A stretch of DNA of 46,744 bases from an uncultured bacterium (GCA_905214955.1 CAJMON010000018.1:1-46744); one strand, 5' to 3'; positions 33,120 to 41,934 are shown, numbered from the stretch's first letter. Notes: generated by a model from the sequence alone, not told the origin. Numbers and translations are program-made.

Positions 33120-33674
33120 ATGAAGAGAAAACAGAAAAAAACTTCGAAGAAGCGGGGCGCGGTCATTTTGTGGGCCGTGGAGATCGTTGTAGTTATTTTA
33201 CTGGCCTATGTGCTGGCGGTCTTTTTTGGACAGAGCAGAACCAACATCGGCCAGTCCATGGATGTGACGATTTCCGGAGGCGACAAGGTTCTCTTAAATA
33301 CATTGAATTATGATCTTTCGGATCCAAAGCGTGGGGATGTGGTGGCTTTTAAGCCAGGCGGAAGCAAAAGCAGCCACTCTTATATTAAGCGGGTCATCGG
33401 GCTTCCTGGAGAGACCATTCAGATCAAAGACGGCATGATTTACATCAATGATGAGCTTTATCTGGAACAGAGGGATTATCCGGTGATCAATTCCCCAGGA
33501 ATGGCATCTGAACCCATCACACTGGGTGCTGATGAATATTTTGTCCTAGGAGACAACCGCAACAACAGCGAAGACAGCAGACATGCCAGCGTTGGAAATG
33601 TAAAGAGGTCTTATATCGAAGGAAAGGTATGGCTGATTGTGTCCCCCAAAGACCATTTCGGACTGGTAAAATAA
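33120..33674 (+). CDS. lepB: Signal peptidase I (first copy, divergent active-site box)
   Basis: A type I signal peptidase of 184 aa that removes signal peptides from exported proteins at the membrane. One transmembrane segment (about 14-37) anchors it. The Ser-Lys dyad is placed at Ser46 (GQSMDVT) and Lys90 (YIKRVIGLPGE), with the later boxes GDNRNNSEDSR present. The normal SMxPT motif is altered: the proline is replaced by Val. AGGTGA precedes ATG. It follows the MITE-like repeat and lies 31 bases before rbgA. Specificity may differ from the two copies downstream. Confidence 0.92.
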   Translation: MKRKQKKTSKKRGAVILWAVEIVVVILLAYVLAVFFGQSRTNIGQSMDVTISGGDKVLLNTLNYDLSDPKRGDVVAFKPGGSKSSHSYIKRVIGLPGETIQIKDGMIYINDELYLEQRDYPVINSPGMASEPITLGADEYFVLGDNRNNSEDSRHASVGNVKRSYIEGKVWLIVSPKDHFGLVK

Positions 33675-33705
33675 AACAAAAGCAGCAGAGTGCGGAGGAA
33701 AAAGA

Positions 33706-34557
33706 ATGAATTATCAGTGGTATCCAGGCCATATGACAAAAGCCAGACGGATGATGCAGGAAGATATGAAGTTGATTGACCTGGTCATCGAACTGACAGA
33801 TGCCCGTGTGCCTGCAGGCAGCAGGAATCCGGATATTGACGAACTGGGAAAAAACAAGGCAAGATTGATTCTTTTAAATAAAAGCGACCTGGCAGACCAG
33901 GAAGTGACGAAACGCTGGATGGCCTATTTTCAGGAGAATGGATGCATGGCGGTTCAGGTGGATTCCAGAAACGGAAGCGGCATGAAAGTCATTCAGAATG
34001 CCATTTCAGAAGCCTGCAGGGAAAAAATCGAGCGTGACAGAAAAAGAGGCATTTTAAACCGTCCAGTGCGTGCTATGGTGGTGGGGATTCCCAATGTAGG
34101 AAAATCCACCTTCATCAACAGCTTTGCCGGAAAAGCCTGCGCAAAAACGGGAAACAAGCCAGGTGTGACGAAAGGAAAACAGTGGATCCGCCTGAATAAA
34201 AATGTAGAGCTTCTGGACACGCCGGGAATTTTGTGGCCCAAGTTTGAAGATCAAACCGTAGGCCTTCACCTGGCCATGATCGGCTCCATTAATGATGAAA
34301 TTTTAAACAGGGATGAACTGGCCTGCCAGCTCATAGATTTTCTGACGAAAGAGTATCCAGGGGCGTTAGGCAAGCGCTATGGATGCAGCGAAGAGATGGT
34401 TTCACCGGAGCTTTTAGGGGAGATTGCAAAGAGCCGGGGATGCTTATTAAAGGGAAATGAGTTAGATTATGGCAAGGCATCCATGCTTTTGATTGACGAT
34501 TTCAGAAGCGGGCGCTTAGGGAAAATAAGTCTTGAATTTCCACCAGTGAACCGTTAA
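33706..34557 (+). CDS. rbgA: Ribosome biogenesis GTPase RbgA (YlqF)
   Basis: A circularly permuted GTPase needed for late 50S assembly. The 283-aa protein starts YQWYPGHMTKARR, the family hallmark. The G motifs come in permuted order: NKSD (G4, 58-61), then GIPNVGKST (G1, from 127), then DTPGILWPKFED (G3, about 171). A C-terminal helical ANTAR-like domain follows. AGGAGG-type site AGTGCGGAGG precedes ATG. It lies between signal peptidase copies one and two, an order also known from other Firmicutes (lepB-rbgA-rnhB). Confidence 0.96.
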   Translation: MNYQWYPGHMTKARRMMQEDMKLIDLVIELTDARVPAGSRNPDIDELGKNKARLILLNKSDLADQEVTKRWMAYFQENGCMAVQVDSRNGSGMKVIQNAISEACREKIERDRKRGILNRPVRAMVVGIPNVGKSTFINSFAGKACAKTGNKPGVTKGKQWIRLNKNVELLDTPGILWPKFEDQTVGLHLAMIGSINDEILNRDELACQLIDFLTKEYPGALGKRYGCSEEMVSPELLGEIAKSRGCLLKGNELDYGKASMLLIDDFRSGRLGKISLEFPPVNR

Positions 34558-34590
34558 AATAGGGTTACAACATACTAAACGAAAAGAGTG

Positions 34591-35178
34591 ATGACCAAAA
34601 TGAACAACAAAGAAGCAGGCGAACAACAGGAGGCACCAAAGAAATCTATGGGAAGAGAAGTCCTGGAGATGGTGGTGTATATTCTGATCGTAGCAGCCCT
34701 GACTTGGCTGCTGGTAACCTTTGTGGGACAGCGTACCGTGGTTTCCGGCCGTTCCATGAACCCCACACTAGAAAACGGGGACAACTTGATTACGGATAAG
34801 ATCAGCTACCGGTTCAGCGATCCGAAGCGGTATGACATCGTGGTTTTCCCATTTGAAGATGAAACTGGAAAACGAAACTTTATTAAACGAATCATTGGTC
34901 TTCCGGGGGAGACGGTACAGATCAAGGACGGCGAGGTCTACATCAACGGGGAGCTTTTAGGTGAGACCTACGGAAAAGAAAAGATGGACTATGCAGGACG
35001 TGCATCCGAGCCCATTACACTGGGGGACGATGAATACTTTGTCTTGGGAGACAACCGCAACAACAGCAAGGACAGCCGGTATGAGGATGTGGGAAATATT
35101 TCCCGTGACCGTCTGATCGGACGTGCCTTTATCCGAATTTGGCCGCTGTCAGATTTTGGTCTGTTAAAACACCAGTAA
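34591..35178 (+). CDS. lepB: Signal peptidase I (second copy)
   Basis: A 195-aa type I signal peptidase with a hydrophilic N-terminal tail of about 20 residues, one transmembrane segment (about 25-46), Ser55 in GRSMNPTL and Lys99 in FIKRIIGLPGE. The C-terminal GDNRNNSKDSR box is also present. This is the canonical active-site version. The start is uncertain: GTG 34588, ATG 34591 and ATG 34600 are all in frame, and none has a strong ribosome binding site. It lies 33 bases after rbgA, with a third copy 49 bases downstream. Confidence 0.92.
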   Translation: MTKMNNKEAGEQQEAPKKSMGREVLEMVVYILIVAALTWLLVTFVGQRTVVSGRSMNPTLENGDNLITDKISYRFSDPKRYDIVVFPFEDETGKRNFIKRIIGLPGETVQIKDGEVYINGELLGETYGKEKMDYAGRASEPITLGDDEYFVLGDNRNNSKDSRYEDVGNISRDRLIGRAFIRIWPLSDFGLLKHQ

Positions 35179-35227
35179 TAAAGGAAAAACATTCTACGAC
35201 TGAGATAAAGGGGCATACAGGCGGAGT

Positions 35228-35764
35228 ATGAAACAGCAAGGGGTAAAAAAAGAACTGGCGGGACTGGCCGTGTATGCGGTGATTCTGCTGGCGGTGGCAT
35301 ATCTGTTTCTGCATTATGTGGGACAGCGCACCACCGTCAGTGGGAATTCCATGTATCCGGCACTGGAGGACGGAGACAGTCTGGTAGTGGATAAACTAAG
35401 CTACCGGTTTCGCACGCCAGAGCGCTTTGAGATTGTGGTCTTTCCATTTCAGTACAAGGACAACACTTACTACATCAAGCGGGTCATTGGACTTCCAGGG
35501 GAGACAGTCCAGATTGTGGACGGAAAAATCTACATCAATGGAGAAGTTCTCAAAGAGGATTATGGTTATGAGACTATCGAAAATCCGGGATTGGCTTACA
35601 AACCCATTACATTGGGGGAAGATGAATATTTTGTCTTAGGAGACAACCGCAATGACAGCATGGACAGCCGGGAGCCGGCAGTGGGCAGTGTAAAAGGAAA
35701 AACCATTATGGGACGGGCAGTGGCCCGGATCTGGCCGATTGGAAAGGCCGGGTCTCTGCAATAA
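35228..35764 (+). CDS. lepB: Signal peptidase I (third copy)
   Basis: A 178-aa type I signal peptidase with one transmembrane segment (about 10-30), Ser41 in GNSMYPAL, Lys84 in YIKRVIGLPGE and GDNRNDSMDSR. It is closer to the second copy than to the first, indicating a tandem duplication. The shared stretches include YVGQRTxVSG-type and ITLGEDEYFVLGDNRN. A GGCGGAG sequence precedes ATG closely. rnhB follows after ten bases. Confidence 0.93.
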   Translation: MKQQGVKKELAGLAVYAVILLAVAYLFLHYVGQRTTVSGNSMYPALEDGDSLVVDKLSYRFRTPERFEIVVFPFQYKDNTYYIKRVIGLPGETVQIVDGKIYINGEVLKEDYGYETIENPGLAYKPITLGEDEYFVLGDNRNDSMDSREPAVGSVKGKTIMGRAVARIWPIGKAGSLQ

Positions 35765-35774
35765 GAGAACACAT

Positions 35775-36530
35775 ATGAAGACAATTACAGAGATTAAAAA
35801 AGAATTTGAACTGGCCGGCACAGATGGCCTGGAGGCACTCTACGCAAAATACGCAGAGGATAACAGGGCAGGCGTTGCCGGCCTGATTCGCAAATATCAG
35901 AAAAAACAGGAAGCACTGGAAGAGGAGCGGAAACGTTTGGAGACCATGCGGATCTTTGAACACAAATATGAAGACTTAGGACTGGTGTGCGGCATTGATG
36001 AGGCAGGGAGAGGACCCTTGGCAGGTCCTGTGGCAGCAGCGGCCGTGATTCTTCCCCAAGACTGCGAAATCCTGTATTTAAATGACAGCAAACAGCTTTC
36101 CGAAAAAAAGAGAGAAGCGCTGTATGATGAAATTATGGAAAAGGCAGTGTCAGTGGGAGTGGGACTTTCAAGCCCTGCAAGAATCGACGAGATCAACATT
36201 TTACAGGCCACCTACGAGGCTATGCGGGAGGCAGTTTCCAATCTTTCCGCAAAGCCGGCTGTCTTGTTAAATGACGCAGTGAAAATTCCCGGAATTTCCA
36301 TTCATCAGGTACCTATTATCAAAGGAGATGCCCGTTCCCTTTCCATTGCGGCAGCTAGTGTGATTGCCAAGGTGACCAGGGACCGGCTGATGCGGGAATA
36401 TGACAAGCTGATGCCGGAGTACGGATTTGCAGGACACAAAGGATATGGCTCCAAAGAGCACATTGCGGCAATCCAGAAATATGGCCCGTCGCCCATCCAC
36501 CGAAAAACATTTATTACACACTTTATATAA
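35775..36530 (+). CDS. rnhB: Ribonuclease HII
   Basis: RNase HII removes ribonucleotides from DNA and RNA primers. The 251-aa protein has an N-terminal extension of about 68 residues (partly coiled coil, EALEEERKRLE) typical of the Firmicute form. The catalytic domain follows: CGIDEAGRGPLAGPV with Asp75 and Glu76, LNDSKQLSEKKRE, and IKGDARSLSIAAASVIAKVTRD. The C-terminus HKGYGSKEH and SPIHRKTF is standard. ATG 35775 follows a weak AAGAGA; upstream in-frame codons overlap the previous gene. Confidence 0.95.
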   Translation: MKTITEIKKEFELAGTDGLEALYAKYAEDNRAGVAGLIRKYQKKQEALEEERKRLETMRIFEHKYEDLGLVCGIDEAGRGPLAGPVAAAAVILPQDCEILYLNDSKQLSEKKREALYDEIMEKAVSVGVGLSSPARIDEINILQATYEAMREAVSNLSAKPAVLLNDAVKIPGISIHQVPIIKGDARSLSIAAASVIAKVTRDRLMREYDKLMPEYGFAGHKGYGSKEHIAAIQKYGPSPIHRKTFITHFI

Positions 36531-36591
36531 GAGTGCGCAGCAAGGAGCACTCCCTGTGGCGCCAAATATATTTACAGCAAGGAGGTTTTCT

Positions 36592-36933
36592 TTGAACAAA
36601 CGTCAGATTGGTACACTTTATGAGGAAAAGGCGGCGCGCTGCTTACAGGCAGCCGGCTATGAGATTCTGGAGAGAAATTACCGCTGCAGAGCGGGAGAGA
36701 TTGACCTCATTGCAAAAGACCATGACTTTTTGGTGTTTGTAGAAGTAAAATACCGTGAAAACGCTTCCATGGGAACTCCTTTGGAAGCAGTGGGAAAAAC
36801 AAAACAGCAGAAGATCCGCCACAGCGCAGCCTGGTATCTGGCAGAAAAAGGCTTATCCTTTGAAACCAGGTGCCGCTTCGATGTGGTGGGGATCTGTAAA
36901 GAAGACATCCAGGTTGTACAGGATGCTTTTTGA
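36592..36933 (+). CDS. YraN/UPF0102 nuclease-like protein (TTG start)
   Basis: A 113-aa protein of the UPF0102 family, a small restriction-endonuclease-like fold of uncertain role usually found next to rnhB. The nuclease-like core is visible: ERNYRCRAGEIDLIAKDHDFLVFVEVKYR, with the E...D...ExK metal-binding pattern. The start is TTG 36592: AAGGAGG lies exactly six bases upstream, and LNKRQIGTLYEEKAA matches the family N-terminus. The longer ATG-initiated frame begins inside rnhB and lacks support. pgeF follows after 15 bases. Confidence 0.88.
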   Translation: MNKRQIGTLYEEKAARCLQAAGYEILERNYRCRAGEIDLIAKDHDFLVFVEVKYRENASMGTPLEAVGKTKQQKIRHSAAWYLAEKGLSFETRCRFDVVGICKEDIQVVQDAF

Positions 36934-36948
36934 AGTAGGAGGAAAAAG

Positions 36949-37797
36949 ATGAAACTGATCAGAAAAGGCACACAGCCGGTGATGAAGCTGCATGACGAGA
37001 AGATGGTTCCTTATGTGACATTTCCTCTTCTGGATGAACTGGAAGGGTATGTGCATGGATTTTCCACACGCCTTGGCGGAGTAAGCGAAGGCGATTTCGC
37101 CAGCCTGAATTTAAGCTTTACCAGAGGAGATGACCCGGAGCATGTGCGGGAAAATTACAGGCGGATTGCCGACAGCATGGGATTTCTCCCGGAAAACATG
37201 GTGCTTTCCCAGCAGACCCATACCACCCATATCTATAAAGTCACAGAAAAAGAACGGGGAATGGGTTTTACAAAACCATTAGAATATACGGACATAGACG
37301 GGCTGATGACGAATGTGCCGGGGCTTGTCCTGGTGACTTCTTATGCGGACTGCGTGCCCCTGTACTTTGTAGATCCGGTGAAAAAAGCAGTGGCTTTAAG
37401 CCATTCTGGATGGAAAGGGACAGCCCACCAGATGGGAAAAGTCACAGTGGAAGCCATGAAACGGGAATACGGCTGTGATCCCAAAGATATCCTGGTATGC
37501 GTAGGGCCTTCCATCTGCCAGGACTGCTATGAAGTCAGCGAAGATGTCTTTATGCAGATCGAGGCAATCATGCCGGAAAATGCAGGCAGAGAATTTTTCT
37601 ACCAGAAAGAAAACGGCCGATACCAGCTGAATCTGTGGAAGGTCAATGAGCAGATTCTTCAGAATGCAGGGATTTTAAAAGAGCACATCTGTGTGACAGA
37701 TCTGTGTACCTGCTGCAATCCTTCCGTTTTCTTTTCCCACCGGGCATCCGGCGGAAAACGGGGAAACCTTTCGGCATTTCTTGGCATCCGCGGATAA
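36949..37797 (+). CDS. pgeF: Peptidoglycan editing factor / purine nucleoside phosphorylase PgeF (YfiH, laccase-domain)
   Basis: A 282-aa protein of the multicopper-oxidase-like YfiH family. Members have adenosine phosphorylase/deaminase activity, and in E. coli YfiH edits UDP-MurNAc precursors. The metal-binding residues are recognisable: the histidine in QQTHTTH, Cys in YADCVPLYF and His in LSHSGWKGTA. GPSICQDCYEV and CCNPSVFFSHR-A complete the family pattern. AGGAGG precedes ATG. It converges on prs across a shared hairpin. Confidence 0.93.
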   Translation: MKLIRKGTQPVMKLHDEKMVPYVTFPLLDELEGYVHGFSTRLGGVSEGDFASLNLSFTRGDDPEHVRENYRRIADSMGFLPENMVLSQQTHTTHIYKVTEKERGMGFTKPLEYTDIDGLMTNVPGLVLVTSYADCVPLYFVDPVKKAVALSHSGWKGTAHQMGKVTVEAMKREYGCDPKDILVCVGPSICQDCYEVSEDVFMQIEAIMPENAGREFFYQKENGRYQLNLWKVNEQILQNAGILKEHICVTDLCTCCNPSVFFSHRASGGKRGNLSAFLGIRG

Positions 37798-37814
37798 AAA
37801 TACCTGTAAAAAAT

Positions 37815-37853
37815 AAAAGCCCTGCTCCAGGATTTCTTGGAACAGGGCTTTTT
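37815..37853. terminator. Bidirectional terminator between pgeF and prs
   Basis: AAAAGCCCTG (37815-37824) pairs with CAGGGCTTTT (37842-37851), with extra pairing of TCCA and TGGA in the inner part. The flanking A and T runs make it usable from both strands. Confidence 0.82.
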
Positions 37854-37860
37854 AAAGAAG

Positions 37861-39033
37861 TTACTGATTGCGGAATTTTTCCAGAAGCTTGTGAATCTTC
37901 TCGGTAGGAGAGAGCACATGGTTGATGGAAACGTTGTGGTTCATGGAATCAATAATGCTGGCAAGAAACTTGGTCATGTCAGCTTCCTGATAGTACGGAC
38001 GTGTCAGAAGCTCCGGCAGACGGTAGTTTAAGTTGGTGGTCACCACCTTGGTGATGTAGCCTTTTTCATAGTATTCATCAAATTTAGCAAGACCGTCGGT
38101 GAACAGGCCAAAAGTGGTACATACAAAGACGCGGCGTGCTTTCCGGTCTTTTAACTGTTTCGCAACGTCCAGCATACTTTCTCCGGAAGAAATCATATCA
38201 TCAATGATGACAACGTCTTTTCCTTCCACAGAATCTCCTAAAAATTCATGGGCAACGATAGGGTTCTTTCCATTGACAACAACGGAGTAATCCCGGCGTT
38301 TGTAGAACATACCCATATCCACACCAAGAATATTGGAGAAATAAACGGCTCTTCCCATGGCTCCTTCATCAGGGCTGATAATCATCAGATGTTCATTGTC
38401 GATGATGAAATCCGGTACCGCCTGAATCAGAGCCTTTAAAAACTGATAAGTAGGCATATAGGAATCAAAACCGGACAGAGGAACAGAATTGGCAACTCTT
38501 GGGTCATGGGCATCAAAGGTGATGATATTGGAAACACCCATATCGGCCAGTTCCTGAAGTGCCAGTGCACAGTCTAAGGATTCCCGCTTGGTACGCTTAT
38601 GCTGGCGTCCTTCATAAAGAAACGGCATAATCACATTGATCCGGCGTGCTTTTCCGTTGGCTGCGGAAATGATTCGTTTCAGATCCTGGTAATGGTCATC
38701 GGGTGACATATGGTTTGTGTGGCCGCACACGGAGTAGGTCAGGCTGTAGTTGCACACATCAGCGAGAATGTACAGGTCTGTTCCGCGGACAGATTCCCGG
38801 ATGATTCCTTTGGCTTCACCTGTTCCGAAGCGTGGGCAGGCACAGTCTAACAGGTAGCTGTCAGCGGAATATCCGCGGAAAGCAATGCTGTCAGCCGTAT
38901 GTGTCGGGTTTGAATGGCGGTAATCAACCAGATGTTCATTTACCTGCCCGGCAAAATCCCGGCAGCCCTCCAGGGCGGCAAGTTTCAGCGGAGCAAATGG
39001 AATAGCATCTTGAAGTGGCTTAAAATTTGGCAT
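37861..39033 (-). CDS. prs: Ribose-phosphate pyrophosphokinase (long, divergent form)
   Basis: PRPP synthetase transfers pyrophosphate from ATP to ribose-5-phosphate. The 390-aa protein is longer than the usual 310-320. The PRPP loop is clear (VVIIDDMISSGES, 274-286), as is SPDEGAMGRA (220-229). The usual histidine block is divergent: it reads TFDAHDPRVANSVPL (about 172-186) in place of the common VDLH..QIQGFF. An insertion near 140-155 (EGRQHKRTKRES) is basic. GGAGG precedes ATG 39033; an in-frame ATG at 39060 is unsupported. Long forms like this are, from memory, typical of Lachnospiraceae. Confidence 0.9.
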   Translation of the reverse strand: MPNFKPLQDAIPFAPLKLAALEGCRDFAGQVNEHLVDYRHSNPTHTADSIAFRGYSADSYLLDCACPRFGTGEAKGIIRESVRGTDLYILADVCNYSLTYSVCGHTNHMSPDDHYQDLKRIISAANGKARRINVIMPFLYEGRQHKRTKRESLDCALALQELADMGVSNIITFDAHDPRVANSVPLSGFDSYMPTYQFLKALIQAVPDFIIDNEHLMIISPDEGAMGRAVYFSNILGVDMGMFYKRRDYSVVVNGKNPIVAHEFLGDSVEGKDVVIIDDMISSGESMLDVAKQLKDRKARRVFVCTTFGLFTDGLAKFDEYYEKGYITKVVTTNLNYRLPELLTRPYYQEADMTKFLASIIDSMNHNVSINHVLSPTEKIHKLLEKFRNQ

Positions 39034-39096
39034 AGTGATCCTCCAGCTCTCATTGTTCAAGTTTCACATCGACGTATCGCGACGCAATTCATCATA

Positions 39097-39126
39097 GTTA
39101 TAGCATTTCCTCCCCTGGGAAGTCAA
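39097..39126 (-). promoter_or_regulatory. Promoter of prs
   Basis: On the reverse strand: TTGACT (39121-39126), 18-base spacer, TATAAC (39097-39102). The leader would be about 57 bases. Confidence 0.65.
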
Positions 39127-39144
39127 GGATATCCTATCTTTTTA

Positions 39145-39173
39145 TTGCATTTTGAGAAGGCATTTAGTATGAT
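39145..39173 (+). promoter_or_regulatory. Promoter of DUF512-der-plsY-gpsA
   Basis: TTGCAT (39145-39150), 17-base spacer, TATGAT (39168-39173), divergent from the prs promoter less than 50 bases away. Confidence 0.6.
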
Positions 39174-39253
39174 TATAGAGATTGTGAAACCAGTCAGAAA
39201 GATTTCCGGACCAGGAAAAGAAGGAAGGCTGGGGTTTAGGAGTATAAAAAAAC

Positions 39254-40612
39254 ATGAAAAAAAAGCAGCATATTGTAAGCCGGGTTTTACCCGGAAGTAT
39301 TGCCGAAGAATTAGGAGTGGAGCCGGGAGACTGCCTGGTGTCCATCAACGATACACCAATCGAGGATGTATTTGATTATCATTATTTAAGCAACGAAGAG
39401 TATCTGACGGTTCTGATCCGGAAGCCATCCGGAGAAGAATGGGAACTGGAAATCGAGAAAGAATTTGAAGATGACTTAGGAATGGAGTTTGAAAACGGGC
39501 TGATGGATGAATACCGCAGCTGCCACAACAAGTGCATTTTCTGCTTCATTGATCAGATGCCCCCTGGAATGAGAGACACCCTGTATTTCAAGGATGACGA
39601 TTCCAGACTTTCGTTCCTCCAGGGAAATTATGTGACCCTGACCAACATGAGTGACCACGACGTTGACCGGATCACCCAGTATCATCTGGAACCCATTAAC
39701 ATTTCTTTCCAGACCATGAACCCAGAGCTTCGCTGCAAAATGCTGCACAACCGCTTTGCTGGAGATGCTCTGAAAAAAGTAGACCGCCTCTATGAAGCCG
39801 GGATTCACATGAATGGCCAAATCGTGCTGTGCAAGGGCTGGAATGACGGAAAAGAGCTGGAATACAGCATTTCAAAGCTGGAACACTACATGCCGGTACT
39901 GGAAAGTGTCTCCGTGGTTCCAGTAGGACTGACCAAATACCGTGAAGGACTAGAACAGCTTGCGCCTTTTACGAAAGAGGATGCCTGCGAGGTCATTGAT
40001 CTGATTGAAAAATGGCAGAGAGTATTCTATGAAAAATACGGCATCCACGGAATTCACGCATCGGATGAATGGTATCTTTTGGCAGAGAGATTCTTGCCGG
40101 AGGAAGAGCGGTATGACGGATATCTTCAGCTGGAAAACGGCGTGGGAATGCTGCGGCTTCTGGAAACGGAATTTTTGGAAGCCCTGGAAGTACTTCCGGG
40201 AGATAAAAAGAAAAGAGAGCTGTCCATGGCTACCGGACGCCTGGCAGCACCGGTGATTGAAAAACTGGCAGGACTTCTGAACAAGAAGTATCCCAATACG
40301 AACATTCATGTGTATGCTATTCGCAATGAGTTCTTTGGAGAGCGGATTACGGTATCCGGGCTGCTCACCGGCCAGGATCTGAAAAAACAGCTGACGGATC
40401 AGAATTTGGGAGAACGGCTGCTGCTTCCCTGCAACCTTTTAAAAAGCGGGGAGACTATTTTTCTGGATGACATGACCGTGGACGAATTGGAAACTGCTTT
40501 ACAAACCACGGTGAATATTGTAAAATCAAGCGGTCAGGCTCTGGCAGAAGCCATGCTGTTAGAGGACAAAGCAGAACATTTACACACAAACGAGGTGAAT
40601 AAATATGAGTAA
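39254..40612 (+). CDS. DUF512 family protein with PDZ and radical-SAM-like domain
   Basis: A 452-aa protein of unknown function. An N-terminal PDZ-like domain (about 5-68, VLPGSIAEELGVEPGDCLVSINDTPI) is followed by a radical-SAM-type cluster motif CHNKCIFCF (Cys90, Cys94, Cys97) that would bind a 4Fe-4S cluster and SAM. The C-terminal half is DUF512 (LPEEERYDGYLQLENGVGMLR, LMATGRLA-like block ELSMATGRLAAPV). It is widely conserved beside der in clostridia, but the substrate is not known to me. AGGAG is somewhat far (11 bases) from ATG. Its last eight bases overlap der. Confidence 0.9.
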   Translation: MKKKQHIVSRVLPGSIAEELGVEPGDCLVSINDTPIEDVFDYHYLSNEEYLTVLIRKPSGEEWELEIEKEFEDDLGMEFENGLMDEYRSCHNKCIFCFIDQMPPGMRDTLYFKDDDSRLSFLQGNYVTLTNMSDHDVDRITQYHLEPINISFQTMNPELRCKMLHNRFAGDALKKVDRLYEAGIHMNGQIVLCKGWNDGKELEYSISKLEHYMPVLESVSVVPVGLTKYREGLEQLAPFTKEDACEVIDLIEKWQRVFYEKYGIHGIHASDEWYLLAERFLPEEERYDGYLQLENGVGMLRLLETEFLEALEVLPGDKKKRELSMATGRLAAPVIEKLAGLLNKKYPNTNIHVYAIRNEFFGERITVSGLLTGQDLKKQLTDQNLGERLLLPCNLLKSGETIFLDDMTVDELETALQTTVNIVKSSGQALAEAMLLEDKAEHLHTNEVNKYE

Positions 40613-41933
40613 ACCCATTGTAGCAATTGTAGGCAGACCCAATGTGGGCAAATCCACCCTGTTCAATACCCTGGCAGGTGGAAACATTTCTATTGTAAAA
40701 GATACCCCCGGTGTAACGAGAGATCGGATTTATGCGGACGTGGAGTGGTTAAACCAGCGCTTTACCCTGATTGATACCGGCGGTATTGAGCCGGATTCCA
40801 GCGACGTGATCCTGGCACAGATGCGGGACCAGGCACAGATCGCCATGGACACGGCAGATGTGATCATTTTTATGACCGATGTCCGTCAGGGATTGGTAGA
40901 TGCAGATTCCAAAGTGGCAGATATGCTGCGCCGCTCCCACAAACCGGTGATCTTAGTGGTCAACAAGGTGGACAGCTTTAAGAAGCAGATGGCAGATGTG
41001 TATGAATTTTACAACCTGGGCATCGGAGATCCATTCCCAGTTTCTGCCAGTGCAAAGCTGGGCATTGGCGATATGCTGGATGAAGTGGTGAAGCATTTTG
41101 ACAAGGACACCCTGGAAGAGGAAGAAGATGACCGCCCAAGAATCGCTGTGGTTGGAAAGCCAAACGTAGGCAAATCTTCTATTATCAATAAGCTGACCGG
41201 AGAAAACCGGGTAATCGTATCCAACATTGCAGGAACCACCAGAGATGCCATTGATACCGAGATTTTATGGAATGGAAAACCCTATGTGTTTATTGACACT
41301 GCAGGTCTTCGCCGGAAAAACAAGATCAAAGAAGAATTGGAGCGTTACAGCATTATCCGTACTGTGACAGCCGTTGACCGGGCAGATGTGGTAGTTGTGG
41401 TTATTGATGCAAAAGAAGGTGTTACCGAGCAGGATGCCAAGATTGCAGGAATTGCCCATGAGAGAGGAAAGGGCGTTATCATTGCAGTGAACAAATGGGA
41501 TGCCATTGAAAAGAATGACAAGACCATTTACAAATACACCGAAGAAATCCGCAACACCCTGTCCTATATGCCCTATGCAGAGATTCTCTTTATTTCCGCA
41601 GAGACCGGACAGAGACTGCCCAAGCTTTTTGAGACCATTGACATGGTACTGGAGAACCAGACCCTGCGTATCCAGACCGGTGTGTTAAATGAGATCATGG
41701 CAGAAGCCGTGGCACTTCAGCAGCCGCCTTCAGACAAGGGAAAACGCCTGAAGCTGTACTACATTACACAGGCAGCAGTAAAACCGCCGACTTTTGTTAT
41801 TTTTGTCAATGATAAAGAACTGATGCATTTTTCTTACACCAGATATCTGGAAAATAAAATCCGGGATACCTTCGGATTTCGGGGAACCGCTCTGAAGTTC
41901 ATTATCCGGGAGAGAAAAGAGAAGGAGAAATAA
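40605..41933 (+). CDS. der: Ribosome biogenesis GTPase Der (EngA)
   Basis: Der is an essential GTPase with two tandem G domains that acts in 50S assembly. The 442-aa protein has the first Walker A GRPNVGKS (10-17) and DTGG, then the second GKPNVGKSS (about 183) with DTAGLRRK. NKVD and NKWD are the two G4 motifs. A C-terminal KH-like domain follows (about 355-442). GAGGTGA precedes ATG, which lies inside the end of the DUF512 gene, so the two are coupled. plsY starts one base after the stop. Confidence 0.97.
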   Translation: MSKPIVAIVGRPNVGKSTLFNTLAGGNISIVKDTPGVTRDRIYADVEWLNQRFTLIDTGGIEPDSSDVILAQMRDQAQIAMDTADVIIFMTDVRQGLVDADSKVADMLRRSHKPVILVVNKVDSFKKQMADVYEFYNLGIGDPFPVSASAKLGIGDMLDEVVKHFDKDTLEEEEDDRPRIAVVGKPNVGKSSIINKLTGENRVIVSNIAGTTRDAIDTEILWNGKPYVFIDTAGLRRKNKIKEELERYSIIRTVTAVDRADVVVVVIDAKEGVTEQDAKIAGIAHERGKGVIIAVNKWDAIEKNDKTIYKYTEEIRNTLSYMPYAEILFISAETGQRLPKLFETIDMVLENQTLRIQTGVLNEIMAEAVALQQPPSDKGKRLKLYYITQAAVKPPTFVIFVNDKELMHFSYTRYLENKIRDTFGFRGTALKFIIRERKEKEK

Positions 41934-41934
41934 C

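Noticed and set aside
36427..36591. An ATG-initiated extension of the YraN protein inside rnhB
   Set aside because: The TTG at 36592 has a perfectly spaced AAGGAGG and matches the family N-terminus; the extension has no family similarity.
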